A stretch of DNA of 64,000 nt, from contig NC_080177.1 in NCBI RefSeq assembly GCF_950295315.1, positions 76,395,786 to 76,459,785 on the forward strand, given 5' to 3'. The DNA is from Erinaceus europaeus (lineage: Eukaryota > Chordata > Mammalia > Eulipotyphla > Erinaceidae). The translations under genes and the position numbers were made by a program. The stretch's first letter is position 1; the number at the start of each line of letters is the position of its first letter. Under the pieces are notes generated by a model. That model worked only from the letters and a program-made list of their open reading frames with translations. It ran no database searches and was not told where the DNA came from. This document shows, piece by piece, positions 43,403 to 53,306 of this stretch.

Positions 43403-43427
43403 AAGGAAGGAAGGAAGGAAGGTGCTA

Positions 43428-43712
43428 TGGGGGCCTGGCAGTGGCAAACCCGGTTAAGAGCACAATCACCATGTGCAAAGACCCAGGTTTGAGCCCCCCA
43501 CCCTCTTCTGCCCCCCACCTGCAGGGAGGGCACAGGTCTGCAGGTGTTTCCCTTTTTCTCTCCCTCTCTGGATCCCACTCCTCTCTCAATTTCCCTCTGT
43601 CCTATCAAATAAAAGAGAGGAAGGGGGAGATAAAAAGAAAAAATGGCCATTGGGAGTAGTGGATTCTTAGTGCATTCACCAAGCCCTGGTTAACATTGGT
43701 GGAAGAAAAAAA
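43428..43712 (+). repeat. SINE-B head with SINE-A-type tail
   Basis: GGGGCCTGGCAGTGGCAAAC head, AGGTTTGAGCCCCCC, decayed hairpin tail (GGCCATTGGGAGTAGTGGAT...ATTGGTGG) plus A-rich end. Confidence 0.75.
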
Positions 43713-43848
43713 GAAAGGAAGGAAGGCAGAGGAATAGGAGGGAGAGAAGAAATGCTAAGTGACGTGATGTGCCATAAAAAATGGGTAGACGGCTTAAAAA
43801 TAACATCCTAGCTTTTGAACTTTAAGCCTGGATCATTTGGGAAATAGG
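43713..43848. other. Short unique gap
   Basis: Unrecognised. Confidence 0.35.
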
Positions 43849-44056
43849 AGGCCAGATGGTGGCGCAGTGGGCTAAGCACACGTGGCGCAAAACGCAAGGA
43901 CCAAGGAGAGGATTCCGGTTTGAGCTCTGGACTCCCCACCTGCAGGGGGTCACTTCACAAGTGGTGAAGCAGGTCTGCAGGTGTCTGTCTTGCTCCCTCT
44001 CTGTCTTCACCAATTACAAGGACCCGCACCTGGATCCCAGATATATATATAAAAAG
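43849..44056 (+). repeat. SINE-A, 3'-short, with TSD
   Basis: GGAGGCCAGATGGTGGCGCA head, CGGTTTGAGCTCTGG, tail replaced by ATATATATATAAAAAGA. GATCATTTGGGAAAT / GATAATTTGGGAAAT flank it. Confidence 0.85.
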
Positions 44057-44254
44057 ATAATTTGGGAAATGAAGGAAAGGCAATATATAAAGGAAAATGA
44101 GTATCTTTTAGCCAGGTACCTGAAAAATCTGTCAATAAGACGTTAAGCCTCAGAAACGTTGCAAAGAACGGGCCACTTATGGTAGCAGATGCCTGGTGTC
44201 GCTGAAGCGCTAAATCGAGGGCCTGGTGAAAGAACCACGGACTATCCATACAAT

Positions 44255-44850
44255 GACTTTTTTCTTTTGCTTCAAGTTTGGGGGCTACTCTCTGCCCTGA
44301 TCAACTTTCTAGTCCTATTTTCAACTCTAACACCATCTTCACAGGTAATATTCTTAGTCCACCAGCAAGTTAGCTATCAAGCTCCAGCAAAAAATTACCG
44401 AAGTCATGAGCCCCCTAGGAACATACCTAAAATAGACTTCACAGTTTCTGTTCTCCCTATAATCCCTATGCCCTTCTGCTCTATTCCTACCTTTTGGCTC
44501 CTATTTATTAAACAATTTGTCCTGCTTTATACCTCAGAGTCCACAGGCAGAGCCACTACTCCAGCCTGGCAGTGTGCTGCTGTATACCTTACTGCCTTTC
44601 AGTCACCAAGTTGCAGATGTTACTATGATTCCATCCTGAACTCCCTGAGCAGACAGCCTCACCAATGTGCCCCTCCTAAGCCCTACTCCACTAGGGAAAG
44701 ATAGAAACAGGCTGGGGATATGGGTCTACTTGCCAATATCCTGTCCAGCAGAGAAGCAATTACAGAAGCCAATACTCTCACCTTCTGCACCCCACAGCGT
44801 TTTGGCCATATGCCCAGAGGGGTAAATGTTAGGGGAAGGTGAACTCTAAT
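44255..44850 (+). mobile_element. Element X
   Basis: CTTCAAGTTTGGGGGCTACT, CAACTCTAACACCATCTTCA, GAAGCAATTACAGAAGCC, ends near AGGGGTAAATGTTAGGGG. An extra segment (44535-44585) is not seen in other copies. The 3' end is lost where an L1 begins. Confidence 0.68.
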
Positions 44851-44899
44851 TCCATCAGGCCCCAGAGAAATAAGAAGGAATGTATACACGACAGGATAC

Positions 44900-45272
44900 T
44901 TCTGAGCTATTCAAAATGGTGAATTCAACTTCTTCACCTCATCTTGGATGGAGCTGGAACCAATCATGTTAAATGAGGTAAGTCAGAAAGAGAAGGATGA
45001 GTATGGGATGATCTCAGTCATGGACAGAAGTTGAAAAATAAGAACAGAGGGGAAAACACAAAACAGATCTTGGACCAGCTTCGGTGTGTTGCACCAAAGT
45101 AAAAGACTCTGGGGTGGGGGAGGGGGAGTACAGGTCAAAAAGGATGACAGAGGACCTAGTGGGGGTTGTATTGTTATGTGGAAAACTGAGAAATGTTATG
45201 CATGTACAAACTATTGTATTTACTGTCAAATGTAAAACATCAATCCCCCAATAAAGAAATTTAAAAAAGAAA
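44900..45272 (+). mobile_element. LINE-1 3' end (ORF2 C-terminus plus 3'UTR)
   Basis: AAAATGGTGAATTCAACTTC, ATCTTGGATGGAGCTGGAAC, GGATGAGTATGGGATGATCT, then TTGCACCAAAGTAAAAGACT and CCCCAATAAAGAAATT. Same region as 58190-58571. Confidence 0.85.
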
Positions 45273-45515
45273 AATGAGAACAGAAGGGAAAACACAAAAC
45301 AGATATTGGAATGGGTTTGGTGTACTGCACCAAAGTCAAAGACTCTGGGATAGGTAGAGGAGGGTTCAGGTCCTGGGACAGGACGGCAGAAGAGGACCTA
45401 GTGGGGTGGGTTATTCTGTGGAAAACTGAGAAATGTTACACCTGTACAAACTACTGTATTTTACTGTTGACTGTGAACTATGAATCCCCCAATAAAGGAA
45501 TTAAAAAAAAAAAAA
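45273..45515 (+). mobile_element. Second LINE-1 3'UTR in tandem
   Basis: Repeats the 3'UTR from AAAACACAAAACAGATATTG to CCCCAATAAAGGAATT plus poly(A), directly after the previous copy and same strand, clearly diverged from it. Confidence 0.82.
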
Positions 45516-45559
45516 AAAAAGGATACTGGGAGTAGTAGGTGTGACTTAGAAAGGAAGAG

Positions 45560-45778
45560 ACGGGGGCCAGGTGGTGGTGCATCCGGTTGAGTGCACATGT
45601 TACAGTGCACAAGGACTCAGGTTCAAGCTCCTGGCCCCCACCTACGGGGGTGGGGGGAACTTCCCAAGAGGTGAAGCAGGTCTGCAGGTGTCTGTCTCTC
45701 TCCCTCTCTCCATCCCCCCTCCTCTCAACTTCTGGCTGTTTCTATCCAATAAATACATAAAGATAATTGTAAACAATT
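45560..45778 (+). repeat. SINE-B
   Basis: GGGGGCCAGGTGGTGGTGCA head, AGGTTCAAGCTCC, end TATCCAATAAATACATAAAG. Confidence 0.9.
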
Positions 45779-45864
45779 AAAGAAAGGGAGAGAAGGCAGA
45801 GCCATAAGAAAAATGGGCAAACATATGTAACTATAAACATAGTTATAGAAATAGCAGTCTTGGG

Positions 45865-45985
45865 AGAACTACTGCAGTTTCCAATGAAGGGAACAGGGAC
45901 ACAGAACTCTGCTGGCGGGAAAAGTGGGGAGTTATAGCTGTTCTCTTACAATTTTGTGAATCACTAAGAATTGTTTTAAATCAGA
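45865..45985 (+). repeat. Element X, 3' end only
   Basis: CAGTTTCCAATGAAGGGAAC, CACAGAACTCTGCTGGCGGG, CTTACAATTTTGTGAATCAC. Confidence 0.6.
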
Positions 45986-46243
45986 CACAAATCTCCAGAA
46001 TCCACATCTAGTGCTTTGAGAAACACAGTTTTGGCATCTCTAACACATATTAAGTAAAAAAAGCTAAATGAAGATGCAGAAAATGTGTAAACTGTGCAAC
46101 CAATTGTTCACAAAAGAAGAAAATAAACATATATATCTGATTGACTTATAGGTGTACAAAAATTAGCTCTAAGGGTAAATAAAAAAACACAAATAGTGAT
46201 TACCTGCAGAGAAAAGCAACTATTTAAGAGTTCTTTATTTTGG

Positions 46244-46501
46244 GAGTCAGGCGGTAGTGCATCGGGTTAAGCGCACGTGGCGCAAAGCGCTAGGACAGGT
46301 GCAAGAATCCCGGTTCAAGCCCCGGCTCCCCACTTGCAGGGGAGTCGCTTCACAAGCGGTGAAGCAGGTCTGCAGGTGTCTGTCTTTCTCACCCCCTCTC
46401 TGTCTTCCCTTCCTCTCTCCATTTCTCTCTGTTCTATACAACAATGACTACAACAATAAAACAACAAGGGCAACAAAGGGAATAAATAAATATTTTTAAA
46501 A
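46244..46501 (+). repeat. SINE-A with perfect 18-bp TSD
   Basis: GAGTCAGGCGGTAGTGCATC head, CGGTTCAAGCCCCGG, AGGGAATAAATAAATATTTT end. AAGAGTTCTTTATTTTGG at 46226-46243 and 46502-46519. Confidence 0.95.
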
Positions 46502-46519
46502 AAGAGTTCTTTATTTTGG

Positions 46520-47588
46520 TAATGTTTAAGAACTGTGAAAATATTACATCATCGAAAACAAATGTTACATATTTCCCATTAATACCTCTCCGTGACTTAT
46601 CTTTTTTGCCAGGCACCCCTGGGGTTATACCTAGGTGACTGTCTTAGTAGTTTGGTTCTGATATAGTGTTATTTTCCAATATTCATCTGCATGACGTTCA
46701 TACGGTTGTTCTTGGTCTCTTTTCCAACGTGAAAGGTAGCATGACCTCGGCAGATGGGGACAGTCTGTGCACCCTAGTGCTGAGCAGGGCTGATGACTGA
46801 TTGATATCCTGTGCTTCTTCATTGTCAGCTCACCAAGAAGGTCAAACAGAAAAGAACCCGCAGCTGAGGGTTTGCCGTTACTGGCCATGCGTGAGATGCA
46901 CTTTCTCTTTCATAGTTCTGTTTGGCTTCAGTACTAACTTCTCTTGGATGACAATGCTGCCTCTATGGTTTCCCCATTAACAAGGTGCACCCAATGGGAA
47001 CATCAGCTCAACACGAATGAGCTGTTCGCAGGAGAAGCAAGAACACGGGGCAGGGAGCCAAGGTAAATAAATGAGTGGGAGATGAAGAGTGTTGGCTCCT
47101 GACCTAAATTGAATGGCTTTTAAGAGACAGAAACAGATTTTTTTTAATTATGTAATCCCTTTGTTTCTCATTTGCTTTAAAGCTTAAAGGTCAAATGCCC
47201 CTTACAAATGCCAAGAAGCCGACCTGACAACACTGTGTCTGAGAGGACTGAAAATTGAAGAGGTTCCCCCACTCAACCCAGATGGATGAAAAGCATTTTT
47301 TTTTTTTTTTTGCCCTTTTTTGCTATCATCAAAACTACTGTTTGGAATAATTAGGTAACAATTAATCTTCCTTCCTTTACATTTTATCTCTCTTTTCAAA
47401 GAAGTTTAAACTGCATTTACTATTTAAAAAAAACTGTTTCAATGCACAGAGATCTTAAATAAGAGAAAGTATAATTGGAAGTTGACTTTGTTCTGAGATT
47501 GTTTTAATCTATTCTTTTCACCATAGTTAATTGTTTGCATTTCAATAACAAGAGAGATTCTTCTCACACACTTCTCTGCACTTTATTT
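46520..47588. other. Unique 1.1 kb, free of young repeats
   Basis: No SINE, L1 or X recognised. Holds the tentative short exon 46834-46888 listed next. Otherwise unassigned. Confidence 0.45.
46834..46888 (-). CDS. Speculative short first coding exon
   Basis: The minus strand reads ATG at 46888 followed by MASNGKPSAAGSFLFDLL and then CTTG|GTGAGC, a good 5' splice-site match at 46828-46833. The start context has G at +4 but C at -3. The frame also runs on without splicing to 46631. No family recognised; the composition of the first 18 residues is protein-like, but a chance frame is quite possible. Confidence 0.15.
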
Positions 47589-47915
47589 TTTTCTCCTCCA
47601 GGGTTATTGCTGGGCTCGGTGCCTGCACCATGAATCCACCGCTCCTGGAGGCCATTTTTCCCCTTTTTGTTGCCCTAGTTGTTGCAGCCTCGTTGCGGTT
47701 ATTATTGCCATTGTTGACGTTGCTTTGTTGTTGGATAGGACAGAGAGAAATGGAGAGAGGAGGGGAAGACAGAGAGGGGTAGAGATAGACACCTGCAGAC
47801 CTGCTTCACCGCCTGTGAAGCGACTCCCTGCAGGTGGGGAGCCGGGGGCTCGAACCGGGATCCTTAGCCGGCCCTTGTGCTTCACGCCACGTGCGCTTAA
47901 CCCGCTGCGCTACCC
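47589..47915 (-). repeat. SINE-A, long-tail form, minus
   Basis: CTCCTCCAGGGTTATTGCTG tail, CTCCTGGAGGCC, GGGGGCTCGAACCGGGATCC, CGCTGCGCTACC. CTCTGCACTT flanks both sides. Confidence 0.93.
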
Positions 47916-48179
47916 CTCCTCTGCACTTCTTCCTTCACCACCGTCCCCACACCTCCCTCCCTCAACCTCCCTAAGGCAGTCTCTTCAACAGAAATTTGGA
48001 GTCGCATCCACTCCTCACTTCCTCCATCTTTCCATGCCTGCGGCTCACTCAGAGAACATTTTTTGTTGGCGACAATGAAGAGTGAAGCCAGGGGCTCATG
48101 TGCACATATGACTCCGCAGGTCTCCCAGTCCAACTTCTTTTATTGTATCAATGATCTAATATTGACTTATAAAAACTGT
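47916..48179. other. Unique sequence
   Basis: Unrecognised. Confidence 0.35.
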
Positions 48180-48267
48180 AAGCTAATAGGGCTATAATTC
48201 CATACAGTTCCCAGCACCAGAGTTCTGTGTCCTCAACCCCTCCACTAGAAACTTCAGTAGTTCTTCT
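48180..48267 (-). repeat. Element X 3' fragment, minus
   Basis: TTCCATACAGTTCCCAGCAC and CAGAGTTCTGTGTCCTCAAC, AGAAACTTCAGTAGTTCTTC reverse-match the X terminus. Confidence 0.5.
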
Positions 48268-48352
48268 AAAGTCACTAATATGGGCTAATATATGGATTAA
48301 TAATATATTAATATATGGATTCACTAATATATGGTCACTAATATATGGATTC
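48268..48352. repeat. AT-rich imperfect tandem repeat
   Basis: Repeated CTAATATATGGATT / CACTAATATATGG units. Confidence 0.8.
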
Positions 48353-48399
48353 TATAACTATCTGTATCTGTGTATATATATTTATTTTTGCATTTTTCT

Positions 48400-48680
48400 T
48401 TTTTTAACTTTTTAAATACTTATTTATTTCTTTTCCCTTTTGTTGCACTTGTTTTTCATTGTTGTTATAGTTATTGTTGTTGTTATTGATGTCGTTCGTT
48501 GTTGGATAGGACAGAGAGAAATGGAGAGAGGAGGGGAAGACAGAGAGGGGGAGAGAAAGACAGACACCTGCAGCCCTGCTTCACCGCCTGTGAAGCGACT
48601 CCCCTGCAGGTGGGGAGCCGGGGCTCGAACCGGGATCCTTACGCTGGTCCTTGAGCTTTGCGCGTTACCGCCTGACACCC
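48400..48680 (-). repeat. SINE-A, minus
   Basis: TTATTTCTTTTCCCTTTTGT tail, GGGGCTCGAACCGGGATCC, head shortened to GCGCGTTACCGCCTGACACC. Flanks TTTTGCATTTTT / TTTCGCATTTTT. Confidence 0.93.
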
Positions 48681-48868
48681 TATTTTCGCATTTTTTTCAG
48701 TGGTCCTGCCTTCATTCCCTTTCTAGTTCATCCCTACAGCAATTACTACTTCCAATTGTCTTTTTTTTTTCCCTTGTCTCTCTCAGATAAGAGAAACTGT
48801 CCCTGGCTGCTTCTTGTGTTTTCCAGATTTGCTTCCCCTTCATTGATGGTATAAAAACAAGATTTCAG
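48681..48868. other. Short unique gap
   Basis: Unrecognised. Confidence 0.35.
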
Positions 48869-49188
48869 AGGTCAGGTGGTGGTATACTGGGTTAAGCACA
48901 CATAGTACAAAGCACAAGAACCTACACAAGGATCCCGGTTCGAGCCAGCCCCCCCCCCACACACACACACACACACACTTCTAGCTCCCCACCTGCAGGG
49001 GTGGGAGGGGTTGTCCCTTCACAGGAGGTGAAGCGGGTCTGCAGGTGTCTGTCTTTCTCTCCCCCTCTCTATCTTCCCCTCCTCTCTGTCCTATCCAGTA
49101 AAATGGTAAAAATGGCCCAGAAGCAGTGGATTCATAGTGCTGGATCCAGCCCTAGCAATAAGCCTGAAGGCAAAAAAAAAAAAAAAAA
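48869..49188 (+). repeat. SINE-A with internal (CA)n and TSD
   Basis: GAGGTCAGGTGGTGGTATAC head, CGGTTCGAGCCAGCC, C-run and (CA)n at 48950-48978, hairpin-type tail, poly(A). AACAAGATTTCAG on both sides. Confidence 0.88.
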
Positions 49189-49239
49189 AACAAGATTTCA
49201 GGTGACAAATGCTTCAGAGGCCTCTGATTTACTTCCCCC

Positions 49240-49492
49240 TGTCGTTTACTCCTCTGGAAGTACGGACTAAAATTCTTTTGGGGTACAGAAGGTGGGAGTT
49301 CCAGCTTCTCCGCTGGACATGGGCATCAGCAAGTAGATCCATCCCCCCCAGCCTGTTTCTGTCTTTCCCTGGTAAGGCGGGGCTCTGGGGAGGGGAGACT
49401 TCAGGATACGCTGGTGAGGCAGCTGCCCAGGGAAGTCAGAATGGAATCAAAATAGCAGCAGCACCTTGGTGGCTGAAATGCAGTAAAATGGA
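49240..49492 (-). mobile_element. Element X, minus
   Basis: CTCTGGAAGTACGGACTAAA, CCAGCTTCTCCGCTGGACAT, AGCCTGTTTCTGTCTTTCCC, CACCTTGGTGGCTGAAATGC. 3' terminus missing. Confidence 0.7.
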
Positions 49493-49521
49493 GAAAGCAG
49501 GCCAGTCCAATTTTTTATTCA

Positions 49522-49665
49522 ATATGCTTAGAGAGAGAGAGGTGAGGGACAGACACGCAGAAAGAATAGATACCACTGCACCACCCACGGAGCTCCCCTG
49601 GTGCTGTCCAAGGTGCTTTCTTATGTTATCAGGGATTGAACCTGAGCCAGACAAGCATAGTAGCC
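49522..49665 (-). repeat. Possible old SINE-D-like copy
   Basis: CACTGCACCACCCACGGAGC and CAGGGATTGAACCTGAGCC have the spacing and boxes of a reverse tRNA SINE. Confidence 0.4.
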
Positions 49666-49695
49666 AAAAAAGAATCATAAAAAATCTTTAGCTGG

Positions 49696-50050
49696 GGGAG
49701 TCGGGCGGTAGCGAAGCAAGTTAAGAGCACGTGGCATGAAGCACAAGGACCTGCACGTGGCGTGAAGCACAAGGACAGGTGTAAGGATCCCGGTTCCAGC
49801 CCCCAGCTCCCCATCTGCAGGGGAGTCACTGCACAGTCAGTGAAGCAGGTCTGCAGGTGTCTTTCTCTCCCCCTCTCTGTCTTCCCTTCCTCTCTAGTTT
49901 TCTCTCTGTCCTATCCATCAACAATACTGCCAAATAACAATAATAATAACAACAAGGGCAACAAAATGGGAAAAATGGCTTCCAGAAGCAGTAGATTCGT
50001 AGTGCAGGCACCAAGCCCCAGTGGTAACACTAGAGACCAAAAAAAAAAAA
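49696..50050 (+). repeat. SINE-A with internal duplication
   Basis: GGGAGTCGGGCGGTAGCGAA head. GCACGTGGCRTGAAGCACAA is present twice in tandem (49727-49775). Hairpin tail decayed (GGCTTCCAGAAGCAG...ACACTAGAGAC), poly(A). Confidence 0.9.
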
Positions 50051-50062
50051 ATCTACAACTTT

Positions 50063-50256
50063 AGGGGCCAGGCCGTGGTGCACCTGGTTAAATGCTCACA
50101 TTACAGTGTGTAAAGACCCAGGTTCAAGCCCCTACCCCCACCTGCACGGGGAAAGCTTTACAAGTGATGAAGCAGGACTGCAGGTGTCTCTCTGTGTCTA
50201 TCACTCTTCCCCTTTCAATTTCTCTGTCTCTATCCAATAATAATTTTTTTTTAAAA
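50063..50256 (+). repeat. SINE-B
   Basis: GGGGCCAGGCCGTGGTGCAC head, AGGTTCAAGCCCC, end ATCCAATAATAATTTTTTTT. Confidence 0.92.
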
Positions 50257-50601
50257 ACCTACAACCATCTGGGTGTCTCAGGCCGCATTCTCCATCTCTG
50301 CTTCCCAACTGAAATACAAGCCATATTCCAAAAGTACTTAACTAGCATCTAGCCTGTACATGAAATGGGAGAGGGCACCCACAATTAATTTACTGCCTTG
50401 CTTAGTTGCTCTAGACTTTTTATTCTCATGATCAGAAGCGCATGGACCTCTAGGCCATCCCTCCCCAACTCCTCTTCACTCCAGGGATCTATTTCAAAAC
50501 CCTGGGTGCTAGAGAGAAGTCAGTTCATGGGAGCAAACTCAATATGTAGGAAGCTCCACAACAAATTCAGGAAACAAAGTGAGTGAAAAATAAGCAGACT
50601 G
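50257..50601. other. Unique sequence
   Basis: Unrecognised. Confidence 0.4.
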
Positions 50602-51051
50602 TGGCCGGGTGGTGGTGGTGCACCTGGCTGAGCACACATATTATAATGCACAAGGACCCAGGTTCGAGCCCCTGGTCTCCACCTGCAGGGGAATAGCTTT
50701 GCAAGTGGTGAAGCAGGGCTACATATCTCTCTATCTATCTCTCTCTCTCTCTCTCTCCCTCCCTCCCTATCTCCCCCTACCCTCTCGATTTCTGACTGTC
50801 TCTATCTGTTGGTCTGCTTCTAAATTCTGCTTCTAAGACCCCTTCTGTTGCATTGCTTGACGCTGTGGTCTATTTACATAACCACTGTATTATTACCTAA
50901 GAACCACCCTGCCTGCGGGGCATTGGTTTAATCCCCACTGGTTCACACTCTCTTTTTGCTCCACCCCCTCTCCTAGTCACACCCTGTTTTTCCACCACTA
51001 GTTTGCACCACCCTCTCTATGTCACATCCTGTTTCCGCCCTACTTGGTGAG

Positions 51052-51059
51052 TATAAATA
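51052..51059 (+). promoter_or_regulatory. LTR TATA box
   Basis: TATAAATA inside the LTR, about 240 bases before the AATAAA, as expected for the U3 promoter. Confidence 0.7.
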
Positions 51060-51291
51060 CAGCTGCTCTTCTGATTAAACACACTTGGGATTGCCTTCTG
51101 GCTCCGAGAGTCCCAGAGTCTCTCTCCTGCGACTAGCCCGGCACAAGTTCCTGACCCCTCTCCCACACAGCAGCCCAGGTTGGCTCTAGTCGAGTACTCT
51201 CCAACCCAGAGAGCACTTGCTGTTGTGAGAAGGATGCAGGAGAGTTCTGTTTGGTGATTAGTTTGGGTTAGTTTATGAATCGTTGTTCGTG

Positions 51292-51297
51292 AATAAA
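51292..51297 (+). promoter_or_regulatory. LTR polyadenylation signal
   Basis: AATAAA in GTGAATAAAGAAATAC, placed about 120 bases before the LTR 3' end, consistent with the R region. Confidence 0.7.
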
Positions 51298-51462
51298 GAA
51301 ATACAGCTTCCCGGCCCAGCCGCGTGTCTCTGGTCGTCTCTGTTACCCGCCTGTGAAGCCAGCCCGGTTAAAACAACAACTTGCTTGGGAAGAATCACCC
51401 TCAGGTTATCCCGGCATCTATCCAATAAATAAAGATAATTTTTAAAAAATCAAAAGAAAAAA

Positions 51463-51942
51463 AATTTTTTTTAAAGCAGACTGACTGGTGCTGCAAACAG
51501 ACTGGGGATGTGATACTGTGCTTTGTGCCCCTTAGGGGTATCTGCTAGTCGTAGCATCTTAGATACTGGCAGGGCCAAAAAATGTTTTGATCTGTCTGGC
51601 TTAAGGTTGTCGGTAACTTAGATCTTTAAAAAACTGTATATACAAATAAATATTTTAGAGATCCTTGAACAATGAAAGCCCAGTGTCAGAATTTGATCTT
51701 AGAAATCTGAAACATGAAATACTCAGACTAAAGAAAATACGAATACACATAGCTATGGTCTAGGCAGTTAGAGAACTGGAAGGATTAAGTATATTGTGCC
51801 CCCACATGTTAATTAATAATGATTTATAAGATTGTTAATATGATTATAATATACCTTGCCCACCACCAAAGGTCTGTGTCTCCTCCAACCCCAGCCCCTC
51901 TAGATAACCACTATAGTTTTGATCTGTCTGGCTTAAGGTTGT
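51463..51942. other. Unique sequence bounded by a 27-bp direct repeat
   Basis: 51584-51610 and 51916-51942 are identical (GTTTTGATCTG...AAGGTTGT). Between them is AT-rich DNA plus a possible X remnant (51830-51905, minus). See findings. Confidence 0.6.
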
Positions 51943-51944
51943 TT

Positions 51945-52148
51945 CTTTTTTTTTAATGGCATCTTTATTTTTTTAATTGGCTAGAGACAAAGAGGAATTG
52001 AGAAGGGAGGGGAAAACAGTGAGACACGTGCAGCCCTGCTTCACCACTCGTGAAGCTTTCCCCTTGCAGGTAGGGACTGGGGGCTTGAACCTGGGTCCTT
52101 GCACACTGAGTTGCAAGTGCTTAACCAGGTGTGCCACCACCTGACCCC
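51945..52148 (-). repeat. SINE-B, minus
   Basis: T-run, TTGGCTAGAGACAAAGAGGA, GGGGCTTGAACCTGGGTCC, GTGCCACCACCTGACCCC. Confidence 0.9.
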
Positions 52149-52149
52149 A

Positions 52150-52640
52150 TCAATTCTTTTTTTTCCCCTGCCACCAGGTAGGGCTCGGTGCATACATTAC
52201 AAATCCATCACTCCCAGCAGCCACTTTTTCCTTTTTTTTTTTTTTTTTTTTCATCTTTATTTCTTTATTGAGTAGAGACAGCCAGAAATTGAGATGAAAG
52301 GGGGAGGTAGAGAGAGAGACAGAGAGACACCTGCAACACTGCTTCACCACTTGCAAAGCTTTCCCCCTGCAGGTGGGGACCAAGGGCTTGAACCCAGAGC
52401 CTTGTGCACTCTAATGTGTGCACTCAACCAGATGCGCCACCACCAGGCCCCCCTATTTTTATTTGACAGGACAGAAAGAAACTAAGAAGGGAGGGAAGAT
52501 GGAGAAGGAGAAAGACACCTGCAGGCCTGCTTCACCGCTTATGAAGTGTCCTCCCTGCGGGGGGGGGGGGGGGGCTTAAACCTGGGTCCGTGTGCATGAC
52601 GATATGTGTGCTTAACTGGGTGCACCACCATCAGTCCCCA
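52150..52640 (-). repeat. SINE (B head, A-type tail), split by SINE-B
   Basis: The tail 52150-52235 (CTGCCACCAGGTAGGGCTCG ... CTCCCAGCAGCCACTTTTTC) and body 52452-52640 (TTTGACAGGACAGAAAGAAA ... GCACCACCATCAGTCCCC) belong to one minus-strand copy. Confidence 0.72.
52236..52451 (-). repeat. SINE-B (inner)
   Basis: Poly-T, TTTCTTTATTGAGTAGAGAC, GGGCTTGAACCCAGAGCC, GCGCCACCACCAGGCCCC. Confidence 0.88.
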
Positions 52641-52814
52641 CCACTACAGTTTTCCGCAGTCTTACCAACCCCTCTTTAAATAATTTGAAAGCTGAGAAAT
52701 ATATTCTTAATTTGCAAGCCATATAGAAACAGGCAGAGAAACAGATCTGACTAATGGGCCATAGTTTACCAACCCTGCTCCTAGAGTATTGCAGTTTTAT
52801 TTATTTAGAAAGGA

Positions 52815-52948
52815 TTTCTGCATCCTGGGAGGTGACACAGCAGATTAGGTGCTGGACTCTCAGGCCTGAGGTTTCAAGTTCGGTTCCCAGTACTGTATGT
52901 GCCAGAGGGACAACTCTCCCCACTCTCATTAATCAATGGGGGGGTGAC
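52815..52948 (+). repeat. SINE-D
   Basis: CATCCTGGGAGGTGACACAG head, AAGTTCGGTTCCCAGTAC, CTCATTAATCAATGG. Confidence 0.83.
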
Positions 52949-52965
52949 AGGAAGTGGGGAGAGGG

Positions 52966-53306
52966 AGGGTAAGGTGGTAGCACAGAGGGTTAAGCGCACA
53001 TGGCCCGAAGCACAAGGACCAGCGTAAGGATCCCGGTTCGAGCCCCGGCTCCCCACCTGCAGGGGAGTCGCTTCACAGGTGGTGAAGCAGATCTGTGGGT
53101 GTCTGTCTTTCTCTCCCCCTGTCTTCCCCTCCTCTCTCCATTTCTCTGTACTATCCAACAACGACATCAATAACAAAAATGATAATAACCACAACAATAA
53201 TAAAATAAGGGCAACAAAAGGGGAGGGGGAAATAGCCTCCAGGAGCAGTGGATTCGTGGTGTTGGGCCCCAGCAATAACCCCGGAGGCAAAAAAAAAAAA
53301 AAAAAA
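52966..53306 (+). repeat. SINE-A, long-tail form
   Basis: GAGGGTAAGGTGGTAGCACA head, CGGTTCGAGCCCCGG, GCCTCCAGGAGCAGTGGATT...CCCCGGAGGC, poly(A). Confidence 0.94.

Larger units (their letters stand above)
50807..51416 (+). mobile_element. Solo LTR of an endogenous retrovirus, 610 bp, 6-bp TSD
   Basis: Begins TGTTGGTCTGCTTC and ends CCCGGCA, so has the TG...CA termini required for retroviral integrase. It is bounded by direct repeats TCTATC at 50801-50806 and 51417-51422; the SINE-B sequence has this hexamer once, so it is a genuine TSD. A TATA box and an AATAAA lie in the expected order for U3-R-U5. A 6-bp TSD is typical of class II/beta-type ERVs, though not exclusive. There is no second LTR, primer-binding site or internal coding region: this is the product of LTR-LTR recombination. 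Confidence 0.85.
50602..51462 (+). repeat. SINE-B carrying a solo LTR
   Basis: 50602-50806 (GGCCGGGTGGTGGTGGTGCA ... TGACTGTCTCTATC) and 51417-51455 (TCTATCCAATAAATAAAGAT) are the two halves of one SINE-B, separated by the LTR. Confidence 0.92.

Noticed and set aside
44189..44704. 171-codon plus frame as a gene
   Set aside because: Coincides with element X and is not conserved in other X copies.
50807..51416. Full provirus
   Set aside because: Only one LTR and a single TSD pair; no primer-binding site or internal region on either side.
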